Assembly (NCBI GenBank): GCA_020348765.1
Contig: CP070753.1
Location: 576,518 to 582,958 of the forward strand
Origin: Burkholderiales bacterium
GTDB taxonomy: Bacteria > Pseudomonadota > Gammaproteobacteria > Burkholderiales > Burkholderiaceae_E
Reading direction: 5' to 3'
Length of the DNA: 6,441 nt
Shown piece by piece: positions 6,309 to 6,441 of the stretch. How positions within the stretch are numbered: the first letter of the stretch is position 1; each line of letters starts with the position of its first letter. The position numbers were made by a program, and so were the translations under genes. The notes under the pieces are model-generated. The model was not told the DNA's origin and did not search any database. It was given only the letters and a program-made list of their open reading frames with translations.

Positions 6309-6441
6309 CACGCGTTCCGCCGCCGAAGAACGCCAGCTCGTCACGCAGGTTGGCGCCGAACACCCACGGCCCCACCGACACCTCGAGGCCCCCGATCAGG
6401 TCCGGCACTTCGGAGAATTCCGCCTCGAGCCTGGTGCCCAA
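6298..6441 (-). CDS. atpF: Alternate F1Fo ATPase b subunit (AtpF), C-terminal fragment
   Basis: The last 47 codons of a gene that begins beyond the window's right edge, ending with TGA at 6298-6300. The peptide includes [20 protein letters not shown] followed by [13 protein letters not shown]. The segment [10 protein letters not shown]...GANLRDEL resembles the end of F-ATPase delta subunits (LIxGvxIrxGd...dGSvrgrLe). This fits the N-ATPase b subunit, which sits directly before alpha in operons that lack a separate delta gene. The subunit should act as the peripheral stalk connecting the a subunit to the F1 head. The stop overlaps the atpA start (ATGCCGAATGA) by 11 bp. Only the tail is visible, so the b identity rests on gene order plus this delta-like end; a plain atpH (delta) end is the alternative. 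Confidence 0.75.
   Translation of the reverse strand: MGTRLEAEFSEVPDLIGGLEVSVGPWVFGANLRDELAFFGGGTRDAE

Overview
The window is GC-rich, densely coded DNA that reads as a proteobacterial chromosome. Gene content fits a Gamma- or Betaproteobacterium (for instance a halophilic or sulfur-oxidising lineage), but the sequence alone does not fix the taxon. No tRNA, rRNA, CRISPR array or mobile element is visible.

Layout. Positions 2-1861 (+) hold most of a class I-like polyhydroxyalkanoate synthase (PhaC) whose start lies upstream of the window. It converges on a minus-strand operon across a 99-bp gap (1862-1960) that holds a four-copy 12-bp tandem repeat and weak hairpins. Read in its transcription direction (from the window's right edge leftwards), the operon is: the 3' end of atpF (b subunit, 6441-6298), atpA (alpha, 6308-4735, with a probable 1-base frameshift near 5750), atpG (gamma, 4751-3864), trkH (K+ transporter membrane subunit, 3846-2374), and a short trkA-like gene with one RCK_N domain (2377-1961). 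Adjacent genes overlap by 11, 17 and 4 bp, or are 17 bp apart, so co-transcription and translational coupling are likely.

The ATPase genes are not the housekeeping F-ATPase set. There is no delta gene before alpha, the b-subunit tail resembles the end of a delta subunit, and gamma is the last ATPase gene, with no beta or epsilon after it. That matches the end of the 'alternate' F1Fo ATPase (N-ATPase) operon, order atpDCQRBEFAG, whose members are often predicted Na+-translocating. With TrkH/TrkA attached, the operon looks like an ion-homeostasis unit: ATP-driven export of Na+ (or H+), coupled to K+ uptake. The ion specificity sits in the c subunit outside the window, so that part is inferred.

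Points of interest are the atpA frameshift just after the P-loop, a (Gln-Asp)n low-complexity tail on AtpA encoded by a 6-bp tandem repeat and running into the atpG ribosome binding site, the minimal TrkA with an altered glycine motif and no RCK_C domain, and a second tandem repeat just beyond the trkA stop.
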